DNA from: Chromobotia macracanthus
Taxonomy: Eukaryota; Chordata; Actinopteri; Cypriniformes; Botiidae
Reading direction: 5' to 3'
DNA: 64,000 bases
Assembly: GCA_036877525.1 (NCBI GenBank)
Contig: JAZGTH010000064.1
Coordinates: 509,001 to 573,000 of the forward strand
The notes beneath the pieces are model-generated. The model made no database searches, was not told where the DNA came from, and saw only the letters and a program-made list of their open reading frames with translations. This document shows positions 50,561 to 63,960 of this stretch, in pieces. The translations under genes and the position numbers were made by a program. Position 1 is the first letter of the stretch, and every line of letters starts with the position of its first letter.

Positions 50561-52149
50561 GGTCTGAGCTGTGATTATCTCTGCTCCTTCTGTTCATACT
50601 TCTCACCATGACACCTAATACAGACCCCCACCCTGTCTTTCTGCCTCTAATTATAAAGTAACACTTCTAATTTAACATCGGTTATTCTTCTTATCTTTCA
50701 CTTAGTTATTTAAGTTAAAAAGTATTTCACTTTTCTACTAAAATAAAAAACAATGACCTAAACTCAGCCAAAGCAGAACAACTTTTAAAGAGATATCAAG
50801 GCTTTTGTGCAAGTGAAGTGTATAGCATTCATTAAAAACAAGAACACAAAAAACATTAAAATATGACCACATTTCTGATTATGAAATATTTATAGCATTT
50901 ACAAACCCCTACAACACAAATAACGTTTTAGAAATTAAAGATATCTAAAGGGCATTTTTGGAAATCAGTTGTTCCCTGAAATTTCATAATTTAAGCGTGT
51001 TAGGTATAATAGCACAGTAACAGCTATATTAAATATCTGTTTACCTATTGAATGTGTATATCACCACACAGCATTACTAATCTTAATTCCTATGTATGTT
51101 ATGTAGCATTCACAAAATATTAGATTGTTTGGCTGTTGTGGCTAACAATGGCGTTTAGCCGTAGCTATATTCATACACACTTATATCACTTCATAATAAT
51201 GACTTTAAAACAAACCGAATATAACTTTGATATGGAGTATTAGATTAACTTTACTACCATAAAAAGGATCAATACGTATTCATACATAATTGCGTTAACA
51301 TACACAAATTTCATTTATATTTTTAACATTATGCTGACTAAATTAAGCCACTTGATGCTGGATTAAAATAGCAGAAATTTATACCACTCAAGACTCAAAA
51401 CTTTTTCTTATTCAAAGCTAACAAATACATTTGCATACAGCTGCAAGTGTCTGTGTGAGTGTCTTATTTCTTTGTCATTAGAGATGAACAGCCCCTTGGC
51501 AGCTGCCTAGCCGTGACCCCCTAAGGTCAGAGGTCACAGATTGCTTTCCCACACTGGAGCCTGAGTTCTATAAAAATCTGTGCTGTTCTGAGTGTTCACC
51601 CATTCATGTTAAACAAGTTTGTTAACTCATTTTGATATAAAAAAAAACAGGCATTGTGGAATTACTCTTTAAATATCTCTATTTATTTATCTTAAAATAG
51701 TTTCATTGAATTCTACATAAATGCTTAAACAGAAAAACTTGCAGAAGCAAAAATATTAACTTCTTGCTGTTAATTTAAAATACTGTCAAAATGAAATGAA
51801 CAAAATAGAGTAAATGATAAAAGGGAGAGTGTTCGGAATGCAGTGGAACTAACAAAAACAACCCTCGTGTCAGGTGACTGTTGAATTTAGCCATGTTGAG
51901 CTGAGTCTCTGTTCTCTGGATGTTTGGTTGTTATTGCTGTTTAAAATGCTTAAATCACAAAATGTTCTTAATTGCATTATGAAACATTCCAGCAGGACAA
52001 GACAAAAGACTGGTGAGCAGCATGGAAGATCAGAACACAGGGTAGAATGATGATGTCATAACAAAATCCCTGGAATTTTAAAATTTGCACCAGCACAACG
52101 TTTTGAAATTTGGAATTTAGATTTAGAAAACTTTATTCATTCAAGTTAG

Positions 52150-52225
52150 TTTTCCAGCACTCACTCACCCTCATGTCGTTCTAACCCTGTATGAATTTCT
52201 TCCATGAAACAAAAAGTGGAAAAGT
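52150..52225 (+). mobile_element. Fragment of the MITE-like family
   Basis: 'cactcaccctcatgtcgttct' followed by 'ccctgtatgaatttcttcc' matches an internal part of the family. Confidence 0.5.
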
Positions 52226-53480
52226 TTGTGTTGTGCACACAATACAAGTGGATGATGATTAGACCTGTCCCACAAACACTTTTATCCAACATGACTTACA
52301 AAAGTGAGGAAAACGAAGCGATTCATGTCACGGGAGCAATAATATGAGATGAGAAAATTTCAACAAATTTTTAGGGACAATAGCTTCTGCTGATATCAAA
52401 CCTCAGCTGCAGTCAAAATTTTCAATCACATGACAAAGAAAATGTAAGATTTTGAATATATCGCACACTAATCATAACTGCTTTATGCTTTTTGTTCACT
52501 ACTCTTTGAGCGTGGCAGTATGGATCACCTTCCACCTCTGCTATATGAAAAACCAGTTCCAAGATTCCGATCTCATTTTGTGTATCACAGAAATAAACAA
52601 CATGGGTCTCGAAAAACATGAGAATTAACCAATAACAACAATTTTCAACTTTGGGTGAAAAATTTTCAATAAGAAATGGGTCTGGTTTACTGGTGTATGT
52701 TTGGGAGATAACGGACAACTAAAATAGTTTTAAAGGCATTAACAGAAAACAGTAGTGCAAGAAGCCCAATGATTGTGTTAGTGGAGGGATGGTAAATGTG
52801 ACATCATTCACAATACAATCATGGAAGTGTCTGGAACACAATGCAGAGGTTTCATCTTTTAGGGTACATATATATGAGCTTCAATAATCACATTCACTAC
52901 CAACACAGGAAATACAGATGTGACATTCTGTGAAGTTTAGTGTTCTCGGTCATTAATTCCAGACCTATCAAATTTATAAACCCTTTGATAGAGCTGCTGC
53001 TTCTTCACAGAAGGCTGAACATGAGACAGCAGCTGGAACAGCTTTTACTCCTCAGGGCAATGAAGATCAGAGATCTGTGAGTTTGAAGATGGACAATGTG
53101 CCTGTGTGATTAAAGCCTTTTACAAAAACTCAGCAACTACCCTGGATAACACTTTTGCTTTGGAATTACAATTTCTCTTTTGGAACACATCGTTTACTGA
53201 AGAATCTTACGCCCAAATAACAGGTCCACTTAAATACCTAGAGGGACAGGCCACAGTTTAAGGCGGGGCTAAGTGATGCAAAACACCAATTCCACCTCTG
53301 AATTGTCAGAAGGGTCAGAGGTCTAATGGTTGTCACATTTAGGTAGCAAATATTGCTCATACACAGTGGTCTGACAATTAAAATCTTAAAGAAAAGCAAA
53401 ACTTTACTTGAACCATAAAATAAAATTAACCCATCGCCTAAATTGATGTCATACTAAATATATTGCCAAGACTTAGATTT

Positions 53481-53690
53481 AAAGGAACAGTTCACCTAAA
53501 AATGACAATTCTGGCATCATTTACTCGCTCTTGTGTCGCTCCAAACCTGCATGACTTTTTTCCATGGAACACAAAGATGTTTTGTTGAAAGTTTACTGGT
53601 CCTGTCCATACAGTAAATGCACGTAGTACCACATCACATGACGTGAGGGTGAGTAAATGACAACAGAATTTTCATTTTTGGTGAACTTTT
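53481..53690 (+). mobile_element. MITE-like copy, about 210 bases
   Basis: Starts 'aaaggaacagttcacctaaaa' and 'tcatttactcgctc', ends 'gacgtgagggtgagtaaatg' and 'ttttcatttttggtgaact'. The termini are imperfect inverted repeats, as in the 61,087-61,370 copy. Confidence 0.7.
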
Positions 53691-55185
53691 TTTAATATAC
53701 AGTTTTCAAGATGCATATTGCTCTTTGAACAAATGTATATGTAACATCAAGAAAAAGAAATATCAATAAATAGTTTCACTGGTGTTCCGGCATAGCATAA
53801 TGCAACCATAGAAACACATAAGAAACTAAGTTGTAGTTAAATTGCTTATAAAGTCTATATGCAAATTAGACTCCATTTAGAAAACCCAAAAACTTTTTTC
53901 TTGTCACATATTGATTGTATTCACAAGTATATATTTGAATAAGAAATTCCATTGGCATAATAAAAGCAAGGGTCAGTTTCTATAACACAAGATATACACG
54001 ATAAACATGCTCTGAATAAACTCTAATGCTCAGGACACACACACACACACATATTGCAAAAGCAGTATTATGAACACTCTTCGAGGCTTCACCTCACAGC
54101 AGCATAAAATGTGTAACAGTGAACACACACAAATCTTGCTCTCTCACACACACACAGCAGTGGGGTGTTTGCTCTGGTGAGACCAGCAAGTTTGTATCTA
54201 CCTCAGCTAACAGGCTCACCAGCAGCTCAATAGGAAGTTACATCACAAGGGCACTAGAACAGATGGGGGCGGGGTTTGGGTGCATAAGCAAGCGACTCCT
54301 GAGGCGAACAGCAGAATTGTGTGTGTGGGGAGATTTTTTTCTTGGGGTGGGGGGGCCAAAGTGACTCAAAACATTTGAAGATTATTTCTGAAAATTGGAC
54401 AAAGCAGCCCTGATTTTCTATGATGAACTGAAAGAGGCCTGAATGAGCAATTAAGTTTGGTGAATGTCATGTTTAGGTAATTTTTCATCCTAAAATCAAC
54501 AAAAAATTATTTGCATAAAGAAGCTTTTTAAAAAGCGTTTAAAGTTATTGCATTGTGACAACATTGTTTGTTAAACACAAATAACCCCATCACTTATTAC
54601 TAGAATAAATCAGGATGTTTTGTACTTTTGATTTTTTGGTCATTATTCTCAATTGTAATTCTCATTACTGTAATACAGTATTTTTTGTTACAGTAAAAAA
54701 CGTTACGCATAACATATAATTTGTCTTTTGATTGTGGGGTAAATATGACCCAGAAATATTCTTGACAGATGAATTTCCCTACAGTGCTTCAGCAGAACAT
54801 TTGGGCTTGAAATACTTGGAAACTAAATAAAGCATTTCAGAATAACACACCTTACAAAAGTGAGCCTTAAAACCCAGCATTGTAAAGTGATGAAATTAGT
54901 AAAGAATGCTCTCATTTGTAGACGTGTCTAATAATGACTCAGCCATTGAAAACAGGCATCATTTACTCACATTACAGTCTCACAGCGAAAAATAAATAAT
55001 TAGACATATCAAAGTCAATAGCGACAAGTTTGAAGGGTAATCTAATTCACTTGACAATTGTTCTGCAGTCTTGAATCTAATGGAGAAATTAAAAATACTG
55101 TATTGAGTCACTCAGCCCACCAATCATGTTTGTATGCGTCTAAGTGTGTGTAAATGTGTTTTCAGGTGTGTATGAGTGCATCTGA

Positions 55186-58100
55186 TCACAGCAGATATCT
55201 GTGCCTGTCTTCATCCAGTGTCAGGTCCACCACCTCAGGAGGAGGAACCCAGCCTGACTGGGCAGAGACTGACGTCCATGGGGGTGGTGCTCTTTGTTTC
55301 CAGGAAGAAAGTGATTGGATCACTCCACCACGTGGAAATCTTGAGATGACACTGCAGTGACATTAAATATACAAATACTAAAAAATAGTAACCATAAGAT
55401 CATAATTCAAAGTAACTACACAAACAGGCTAATAGACAGGCAAGTAAAATTCAGCTGTGCTAAAATTGTTACTATTTTTTCTACTAAAAAGTAAATAAAT
55501 TAAGTAGTTTAAACTGGCATACAATAACAGCAGAACATTAAACAAAAATGTCCGGAATTTGAAGAAAGTTGTCACCTGGCATTCTCCTGAACCCCAACAA
55601 TCTCCACCTCACTGTCTGTGGAGGCCAGACTCACCTGAGATGGCTCCACCTCAACTGCACCTACACAACAATATAAACCAACATTCAGCTCATTACAAAG
55701 CACTTCATTCACCGCCTCCTCAAATAAGACAACAGGAACAAAACAGACACACAAACACAAATGTCCTACAACATATGACCAGGTCTGGCATCCTATTCCA
55801 CTTTAAGAGGACAAATTTTAATATTTAATGCACAAAAACAAATTTAAAAGCAAACCTCGCCTCAAATTATTCTGTTGCATCTCAATTTGCATGCTATTTT
55901 ACTAGACAATAAAGTACGTACAGTATCTCACTGTCTTTTAGTACGCAGTGAGGAACGCTTTGTTGTATAGTGTTTGGATCCAAGTGCTGCTACACATTGG
56001 TTGTTTCAAAGCTACTGTGTCAGGCTAATCACGCTGCTCAAAGAAATGTTTGATACACCTAAGAGTTAAGTGTTTAGTGTTAGTGACATTTATCGCCTAT
56101 AATCAAATAACAACATATTAAGATCCAAAGACTTTCAATACAACATTTAGGGTCATTTAAAATTACTGCTTCACATTTGTCATTACACATCAGAAATGTC
56201 TACATCTAACAGTTATAAACCCCTCTTCCTCTGTAGCGCAATGGATTGTGGGCAATTATCAACTTAAAACACACAGATGCACACTTCAAAAATCTGGGCA
56301 CTTTTCACATACTTTTTATATACATTTTAATATACTTAAGCTAATTAAAATGGAAGTATTAGTATGCGAATTGAGACACAAGTGTACCAGTGTACTGTCA
56401 CCCCAGAATTCTGGGTAAAAACAAACCTGAGATTGAATATGACTGTTGTTCTTGCTCAGAGTGTGTGTCAGAAATATCATAATGCCCAACCACAGCAGGA
56501 CCTTCTGCAACACACACACACACACTTAAAAATCTTTAAGCACTGGTCACTGGTCTATAAAAACGCATCTGCAGCAAACAAACAATTTCATTGTTTCAAC
56601 AATGAAAGCTGCACATACTGTAAATATAATATAAATACACTAACAATAGCAGTATTAAAAGTAAGTGAGCAGGAATGTATTTTGCAATAATGCACAAAAA
56701 TATTAATTTCTAGTCTCTTCAAGAACACAGTGTATTGGTTTTTACTTGTATATCTGTTTATCTGTGAAATGGCACCTCTCAAAAAACATCAATACACATT
56801 TTGCTCCTCATATTTTTGTTTGTGATGTTGCTCAACACCAGGAATGGGCTGGCACATGAAGAAACAAGCTTTTAGTTCACTAAAGTAAATGTTGTTATAA
56901 TATTGGCAGACTCTTTGTACCTCTCTCTGGAAATCGCACCCATCACTTTACAGTATCATTCTTACACTGTGTTTACAACTGTCCATTAGACTGCAGATCT
57001 TAAATTGTTACCATCATCTGGCTTCCATTTTTTTTTATCATCAGGCCCACAAAAGGTACAAGGGCCAAAAAGTGGGGAAAAAAAACATCCTTTGACTGGC
57101 TATTAAAACTGCACTCAACTGACACTAAAGAAGTTAAAACTGAAAGAATCTTGGCAAAAATATTAGTATATATTTATTTACCAGCTAATGACAGCAGACA
57201 CCAAACCTTAGTAATCCGCTACATGATAGACATGAGAAGACGAACAATGCCTGACACACTATTAATTTTGGCCAGACACTATTATTGGACATTAAAAATC
57301 AATACAATAGTAAGAAAAAACATCTCTCTCTGGTTCTCCATTCTGGGTTTGGGTACTTAATTTTCTAATAATTAAATGGAGACTTCACCTAAAACATTGA
57401 CAAAATCCTTCAGATACATTATAAGTAAAATGTCCTCGTCATCCTTCAAGTCTATTTTTAGGGTAAAAACTTTGAGATTTTTTTTCATTGTGACAAGAAT
57501 ATTTCCCCCAAATTCCCCCAAAAAAGAATAGCTGAAGTATTTTTACATAATGGCACAAGTAGCTTTTGTACTGCTTGTTTTTGTTGACTTAAAAAGTATT
57601 ACAACATGAGAGGATGATTCTCAATAAGAGTTTAATAAGAATCATTAAAAATAAAGGAAACTACAAACATCCAGATAAATAAAGGTCATGAGAATCTGTG
57701 GGGAAAAATCTAAAAAAATCTTAATGCAACACAGGTTTATTTTCTCTACGCAAAATACCAGTTTAGAAATGACTGTTTTTACACATAGACAAAATATGAG
57801 TGTGCAGTCTGTGACCATAACGTGTTTACAAAGGGACAATCTGATCTAATATTTCAGCATTTCTAAGGAACATCAATCCAGTGTATTTGCATGTGCTGCG
57901 CTTATATTTATGTGTGAACAAATACTTATTGTGTGAGTTCTAGGTTAGTATTCAGCATTAAACATGTCTTTACAGTACAGCTCTCCAGATTTAGCTTATT
58001 TCATGCACATTCTGCTTTGGAACAAGCGTTTAAATCAGAACCGATAAGAACAAGTCACAATGCAAACAAGAGTACAAGTTCTTTGGTAGACGTTTCAGAG

Positions 58101-61100
58101 TTCTAGATGAACAAAGATGAGACAAACAGACAACATGGCAGTCAGGACAAAACTTCAGAAGTCACTTGTCTGTCACACATTAAAGTCAGTATTCTATGGG
58201 GAAGACAAACGATTCTTTAAAATTAATCACTAATGTGATTCAATGTCAACTGAATGGAAGAACTGACTCTCCTAAAGACAAAAGCTCACAAAGGCACTGA
58301 CTGTGGAGGGACCCCTGAGATGCCACTATAAAATAAGAAAAACAGCTGATAAAAGAGACAGGTGATGTTAAAGGGTTAGTTTACTGAAAATAAAAATGGC
58401 ACTGAAGTTGTGAATCTCCTAAATTGTTAAAGACAGAAAATACACCATTAAAGGAGTAGTTCATATGCTTTGTATAAATATGTATTGTTCTTGAAAGTTT
58501 TTGGTACATTTTAGAACAGAGGGGTGAATTGACCGAATAATGACTGAAAAATGATTAATTCAATTTTGGCAAGTCCCTCACATAAAGCTGTCTGGAAATT
58601 TAGCACTCAGGTCACTTAAACCTTTACAACACACGTTTTTGAGCTTGATAAATCCAGCCCCCACTCATTTTCACCTCATGGCAAAAGAGGCACCAAGACA
58701 TTCAACTTTTCTGTTGGATGAAAGTCAGTCAGTCATGTGGGTTTGGAAAGAAATGAGGGTGAGTAAATGACAGAATATTAATTTTTAGGTAACTCTTCCT
58801 TTAAAGATTAAAATAAGAGAGCAAGTTGCAAATAAAAGTTTGGATGGTTTAAATGAGAAAGAAAACAGTTGTGCATTGTTTTGAGCCTCCACTACAGAGT
58901 GGTCAATTCGAGTTGGCACAGTACTTCTGTTTTTAACTAGTGTCAACGTTCCTTAAACGTTTGGTTCAGCTGGGTCCACACTTCCATTGATGCTGGCTGT
59001 CTGTGCAGGTGGAACCATGCTGGTATTCATTCGGGCCATCTGATAGGCCGCAAGAGTTTCCTGCGACTCCGACGATGGCAGGAATGAGCTAACATGACTC
59101 CTCCCCTCCGGATTTTCACTGGACGAAGGGTCATCATCAGAGTGCAGTCGGGTCAGTCTCTCCATCCACACACGAAAACGCTCCTCAGTCTGTCTCTGCA
59201 TTGCAGCAAATCGTGTGAGAGCTTCCTCCAAGACTCCGCCAAGACTGCCGCCAGCCACACCCATGTCATGTTGGCCCCGTCCACGTGCTGAAGCTCCAGA
59301 ACTCTCGGCTCGACGATGACCAGCTTAAAGACAGACGGCAGGGCCGAGAGAGAGACGTCAGACACACAGGAATGCGGAAGGCGGCGGCGTTATTGCGTGC
59401 ACACCGGCGAGCATGCTAGGAGCACGTCATGCAGCTCTCGCAGTGCATTCTGAATACAGCTCACCAATGATCACATGACTAGAGATGGGCTTATAGATCA
59501 CACAGTGAGAAAAGACACCAACGTATTTACCCAGTATCATATAGTAACACCCATCAACCCTCAGAAAAGTAAAAAGGTAGAAGAATCAGCTAGGAATATT
59601 TAAAACTATGTATTTTATGTAAACAGTTGGTCTTAAAGTGCTGAATTCATTATAGTGTTTTGGGGTCATACCCTTCAGCGACCTATCAAATGATGTTTAA
59701 AAAAATTTTTTCAAAGCAGACATTACTGTTAGTATATATAAACATTACTATTATGATACTTAATTTTAATACTCAAATTCCCTAATGTTCCATTTCACTT
59801 AAGACAATTATAGACATAATTGATGTGATAGTTTTGTAATGATGTGAATTGCGAAAAATGCTAACTTGTCACTCTCAGTGTCGTCTGTAGACTAAACACA
59901 GCCCTTTACATGTATTTACATTACATTTATACATTTGGCAAATGCTTAAAACGACTTAGTGTATTCAAAGTATACAGTTTAACAGTACATTCCCCCTGGG
60001 AATCGAATCAATAAATGAGCAAATTTCTCACAAACACAATGGAGGCCTACAGATTATTTACAATAACACAAACATCTCACGACAAGTGAAGTCCAGCAGT
60101 AACTGACTGTAACTCATTGCTGAGGTAGATGTATGTTACACAAATTGTGCTTTTTATCTTTGGAGATTGCCCTACTAAATGTACCAAGCTGTAAGTACCA
60201 TTGCTAAATATAATTATATACAAGTTAAAAAATATCTAAAAAACAACTCTATATGAACTAGTCAACCTCACAAATTAAGTAGTTGGACTATCCTGACCCA
60301 TTCCAAACAGCAAAATCTTGGTAGTATGAATCCAAGATCAAAGACCTGCATGTCCCCAGTGTGGCCCCCAGAAAAAGCAAACACCCCCAGGTGGCCCCAG
60401 AGGGTACCGTTCATGAAGTTTTATATAAAAACATCTTGACTGACAAGTATTTACTATGCAGAAAACAAAGGAATGATGAAACGGAATGCTGCAGACACAG
60501 TACACACATGTACCACAGAGATGCAACACAAAGAACACAAACACAATAAAACAAAACCAAAGACACAGTAAGAAAAAAACATCTCATGATACTCAAATAT
60601 GGCCTGGAAGAAAGACCTTTCATTTCATACCGGCTGTAATTTAATCTGTCATCACTTGAACATTGTTCTGTATTTGTCAAAGATGTCTGATCACACAGGG
60701 ATGGCTGATTTAGCTAGCAGCCAACAGGAATAACGCTCAACCACCTGCCACTTTGCTTATGAGGTCATTCAACAGGCATGCAGTAAAAAAGGCCCTGATC
60801 TGTGCAAAAGATCCTCAATGAGTTTCAATGATGTGCCTGGTCTATGAGCCATTTGAAGTGTGTAGACTTATCCTGAGATTCTGTCGACATGCACCAAACA
60901 ATGCATGAAGAGAATGAGACATCAATGATGACTGTAGTTACATGGGCTGGTTTGCTTTTGGACAAGTAGCAAGAATCACTAGACATCTGATGATATGACT
61001 CAGAAAGTCACGATTCTGAAACAATTCTCCATGCACGTCTGAATTGACAGTATACTTAATGACTTACCATGGAAAATTACCTCAATGGGATAGTTTACCC

Positions 61101-62308
61101 AACAATGAAAATTCTCTCATCATTTACTCACCCTCATTGCCATTCCAAATCTGTATGACTTTTTCTTCTGAGGAACACAATTAGGTTATTTTGAACTACA
61201 TTGGTAGCCAAACAACATTGGCATTCATTGACTTCCATTGTATGGGAAACAACATTGCTCAAAATATCTTTTGTGTTCCACAGAAGAAAATATTCAGATA
61301 GTTGTTCAGATAGAAATGACGTGAGGGTGAGTAAATGATGAAAATAATTATTATTGGGTGAACTATCCTAAGTTTGTGGATCACACAGTGCAGGATAATT
61401 ATGCACAAAAATAATCAACTTTTAATTGTAATAAACAGTGGCCTACAGTTGTCAATCTAGTGTTATAAAAAAAATTAATACCAATTTACAAAAAACCCAA
61501 TTACCAATTTTTGATTCCAGAATCGTATGAGAATCAAGATGCAACAGTGAATTCATTTGAGGTTAAAGTCAGTCTAGATTTGAACTAAATTTTGTGTGCA
61601 CAAGTTTACATGATTACCTGGTGCATGAGAGTTGATCGTCTCACCCTCATTGTCAGATGAGGCAGATAATGGTGACGATGATGAAGAGTGGGCTGTGATG
61701 TCACTGTCACTGGTGCTGCTGTCCTGGAGGACGTCAGGTTTACGTCTTGCCGCTGCCTCCCGTTTCTGCCGCAACTGTCGCATGCGCTGTTTCTGCCTCT
61801 GGCTGCGAGGACCCTTCACACGGACGCGCCCGTTCACCTGTTTCTCCTGACAGCGGTTCTTCTTGGCTGCCATGGCAACAGTGGATGTGTCGCTCTCTGA
61901 ATGTGAACGCCGTGACTTCCTGCCTGCTGTCTGGGTGGGTGCAGCCACTTCCTCTGCTGACGACAGCGTGTCAGAATCACCTAAGTGACCGGAGGAGGAT
62001 GGCGACCGCAGACAGACAGAAGAGTCGCTGTCTTCTTGTTGGCAGGGCTGAGTGGTGGTTGAAGGTGGGTCTGTTTCCTGTGGCTGCCCAGGGGCGGAGT
62101 CTCTGTGAAGCTCCTTCAGCAAGCATGGCATGGAGAGCAGACCAGGGGTGGAGTCTTTCTCAGGACTCTGTATACTGTTGGGCTCTTCACAAGCTGGAGA
62201 GCTGGTGGGCGTAGTTTCTTGTTTCAGGGGCATGTCTTGCTCCTCTGTGGTGGTCCCACCCTCTGTGGGGCATTTAGGGAGCTCGTTGGCCTTCTGGGCA
62301 TCAGTCAT
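55186..62308 (-). CDS. ark2n: Arkadia-N-terminal-like SUMO-interacting protein, 3 coding exons (main form)
   Basis: Homologue of human C18orf25 (ARKL1), related to the N-terminal half of Arkadia and lacking a RING. Exons (high to low): 62308-61618, 55660-55576, 55351-55186. The total of 942 nt closes in frame (313 aa). Diagnostic stretches are SMPCLLKELHRDS, SPSSSGHLGDSDTLSSAEE, GRKSRRSHSESDTST, AAKKNR, a basic QRQKQRMRQLRQKREAAARRK helix, STDSEVEIVGVQENAR (SUMO-interacting motif about residues 248-254) and the C-terminal EVVDLTLDED (second SUMO-type motif). The protein is expected to be nuclear. The ATG is chosen because it is the first in this frame, 71 bases into an exon that starts at 62379; this position is an inference. 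A leader exon ending at 63800 probably precedes it. The gene lies directly upstream of ark2c in the same orientation. Confidence 0.94.
58640..58800 (+). mobile_element. Partial MITE-like copy, right half
   Basis: 'gaaatgagggtgagtaaatga' and 'atattaatttttaggtaact' match the right end of the family; the left end is not recognisable. Confidence 0.5.
58953..59323 (-). CDS. ark2n: Candidate alternative 3' coding exon of ark2n
   Basis: A good acceptor (CTGCCGTCTGTCTTTAAG) ends at 59324. The following 371 bases stay open for 123 codons from Ala-Gly-His-Arg-Arg to a stop at 58955-58953. The phase fits: exon 1 ends with one base, G, and G+CT gives Ala, and the frame is closed by TAA directly before the acceptor. 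Features include RGRGQHDMGVAGG, a predicted helix LEEALTRFAAMQRQTEERF, a Ser/Asp-rich patch (SDDDPSSSENPEG) and a tail MNTSMVPPAQTAS. Using it would replace the SUMO-interacting C-terminus. It could instead be the last exon of an unrecognised gene. I do not recognise the sequence. Confidence 0.5.
61087..61370 (+). mobile_element. Best-preserved MITE-like copy in the window
   Basis: The left end 'ggatagtttaccca' and the right end 'tgggtgaactatcc' are near-perfect terminal inverted repeats. Inside are 'catcatttactcaccctc' near the left and its complement 'gagggtgagtaaatgatg' near the right, so the whole element is a foldback. It lies in ark2n. At least five related fragments occur elsewhere in the window. 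Confidence 0.75.
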
Positions 62309-62379
62309 CTCTGGAGGGCGGGGCCAGGGGCAGCGTCTCTGAAGTGGCAGTTCCTAAGTGATAAACAGGGGCAGATGAC
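61618..62379 (-). other. ark2n: ark2n main coding exon with short leader
   Basis: Acceptor at 62381-62380, coding from 62308, donor CACCAG|GTAATC at 61618/61617. This exon carries the SUMO-related, basic and serine-rich N-terminal region and is the largest single coding exon in the window (691 coding bases). It leaves one base for the next exon; both the 55660 and the 59323 acceptors accept that phase. Confidence 0.92.
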
Positions 62380-63843
62380 CTGAAAGAGAACAAATGTATC
62401 AATACAAGACCAGACAAATATTGAATTTTATTATGGAGCGCTCCCCTAAGAGGACTGAACTACCAAAGTGAATCAAAAGAGATGACAAAGGTATTGAATT
62501 GCATACATTAATTGTTCAAAAATGTCTGCTAAACGACCATTTCAAATACAATAAAGGTTTATGTTTAAAACAAGGGTTATAAAGAAAAAGTGCATTTGAT
62601 CACTTAGAGAAATTGAAAGCACAGCTTAGCTCAACACACAATTTATTATGAAGTTACATGTTGAAACTGATCCATCACTATTTGAACCCACAAAACTTCA
62701 AACGAGCCAAGGGATGACTTTACAAAAGCCATATTAACGAATGAGTAACATATATACAGTTCGTCTATTGTCTCCCAGTAAAAGTAGTCAAAAAGCTCAT
62801 GCGCTACACAAGAGTGAGAATCTTATCATTGTATCAAACTCTAACACACAGTCACAACAGTGCAGCATTAAAATTGCCTAAAAACATCATGTGCTTAAAC
62901 TTTTGCAAGTGTTAATAAGGGCCCTAGAAAACAATACACAAAGGCAAGGCTAATTTTTGTCCTTTTACATTTTTGATGGTAACCGCAATTTCTGCCAAAA
63001 CACAATAGTTACTACATCAAACTCAGTGTAGTTAGTTCTTATAGCCACCACTATCATACACAAGAAATAAATCAAAATGAATTAAAAAAACGTACTGTTA
63101 CGTTTTTGTACGTCATTCTACAGTAATTCTATGATGATTTGTGAATAATCAATGAATGTGAATGATTTGTGAATAATACAAGTGAATAATTCTGCGTTTC
63201 CTCGCGCCAAGAATGAAACGCAAGCCGCGCGCACAGCACGAGCTCTAGCAGACACCAATGCATCACCAATGCATCATGCATGAAGTGAAGAGCTCGCGCA
63301 CCGAGTGCATGCACTGAACCAAATGACTGCGTTTTCTTAAATATGGGTTCATTTACAGGTTGCTTGATTCAATGTATGTGTCCTATATGCGTTTCCAGAA
63401 ACAGAGTTCGGAAAGCATCGCGCGTACGTAACAGTGCAACTCATGTTGCAACGCAGTTGTTATATAAATGCTCGCAATCCAAGTGTCAAACTCCACACGA
63501 GGAAAGGATGTAAAGCAAAACTCATGTACACAATGGTTACATCGACTGGTACGAGACACTGCAGCGCAGTGTATAAAAGTAAGAACTTGCGACACACTTT
63601 TGCTGCAACACAGCCGTGAAGATCGTTTGCGGTGTTTTAAGTAGCATCTTTACAACTCAAAACGCGGGGATACATGTGCACACAAATATGCATGTATAAA
63701 TGCAGGCATACTTTAAAGTAAAATTAGATTTGACTCATAACTGCAGTACGGACTCAAAATGGAAGGACGCAGCACGCTTAATACCCGACAACTGCTTACC
63801 TGAAGCAAATCTGTCTTCATGTGTGTGTTCTCTTGATCGTCAT
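62305..63843 (-). other. Two chained upstream ORFs in the presumed ark2n leader
   Basis: With exon 63800 joined to 62379, uORF1 runs from ATG at 63843 to TGA at 63819-63817 (MTIKRTHT). Its stop overlaps the ATG of uORF2 at 63820-63818. uORF2 (MKTDLLQVICPCLSLRN and 12 more residues) ends at TGA 62307-62305, overlapping the main ATG at 62308-62306 as ATGA. The reading is exact if this splice is used. Confidence 0.4.
62380..63799 (-). other. ark2n 5' intron (inferred)
   Basis: Sequence between the leader donor and the coding exon. It includes a CpG-rich patch with repeated 'caatgcatcaccaatgcatcatgcatg' at about 63,180-63,300. No coding segment was found. Confidence 0.5.
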
Positions 63844-63960
63844 AGGCTTAGATTAGTTTATGATTGGAAATGTGCACCTAAAAGATATTATGTGAAATAA
63901 CAACTCCGGGTTCTCGACTTTCCGACCCCTTTAGCAGTTCGCTAGTTTAAAATGTCTGCA
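63800..63960 (-). promoter_or_regulatory. Probable 5' leader exon and promoter edge of ark2n
   Basis: A strong donor CTTCAG|GTAAGCAG at 63800/63799 pairs with the acceptor CTCTTTCAG at 62380 upstream of the coding exon. The exon's 5' end is not visible; the window stops at 64,000, where a CRE-like GACGTCAT occurs at about 63,987-63,994. The UTR exon is an inference from splice signals and position. Confidence 0.5.

Noticed and set aside
61747..62214. 155-codon open frame on the plus strand
   Set aside because: It is the antisense shadow of the GC-rich ark2n coding exon; no start context, splice signals or recognisable domain.
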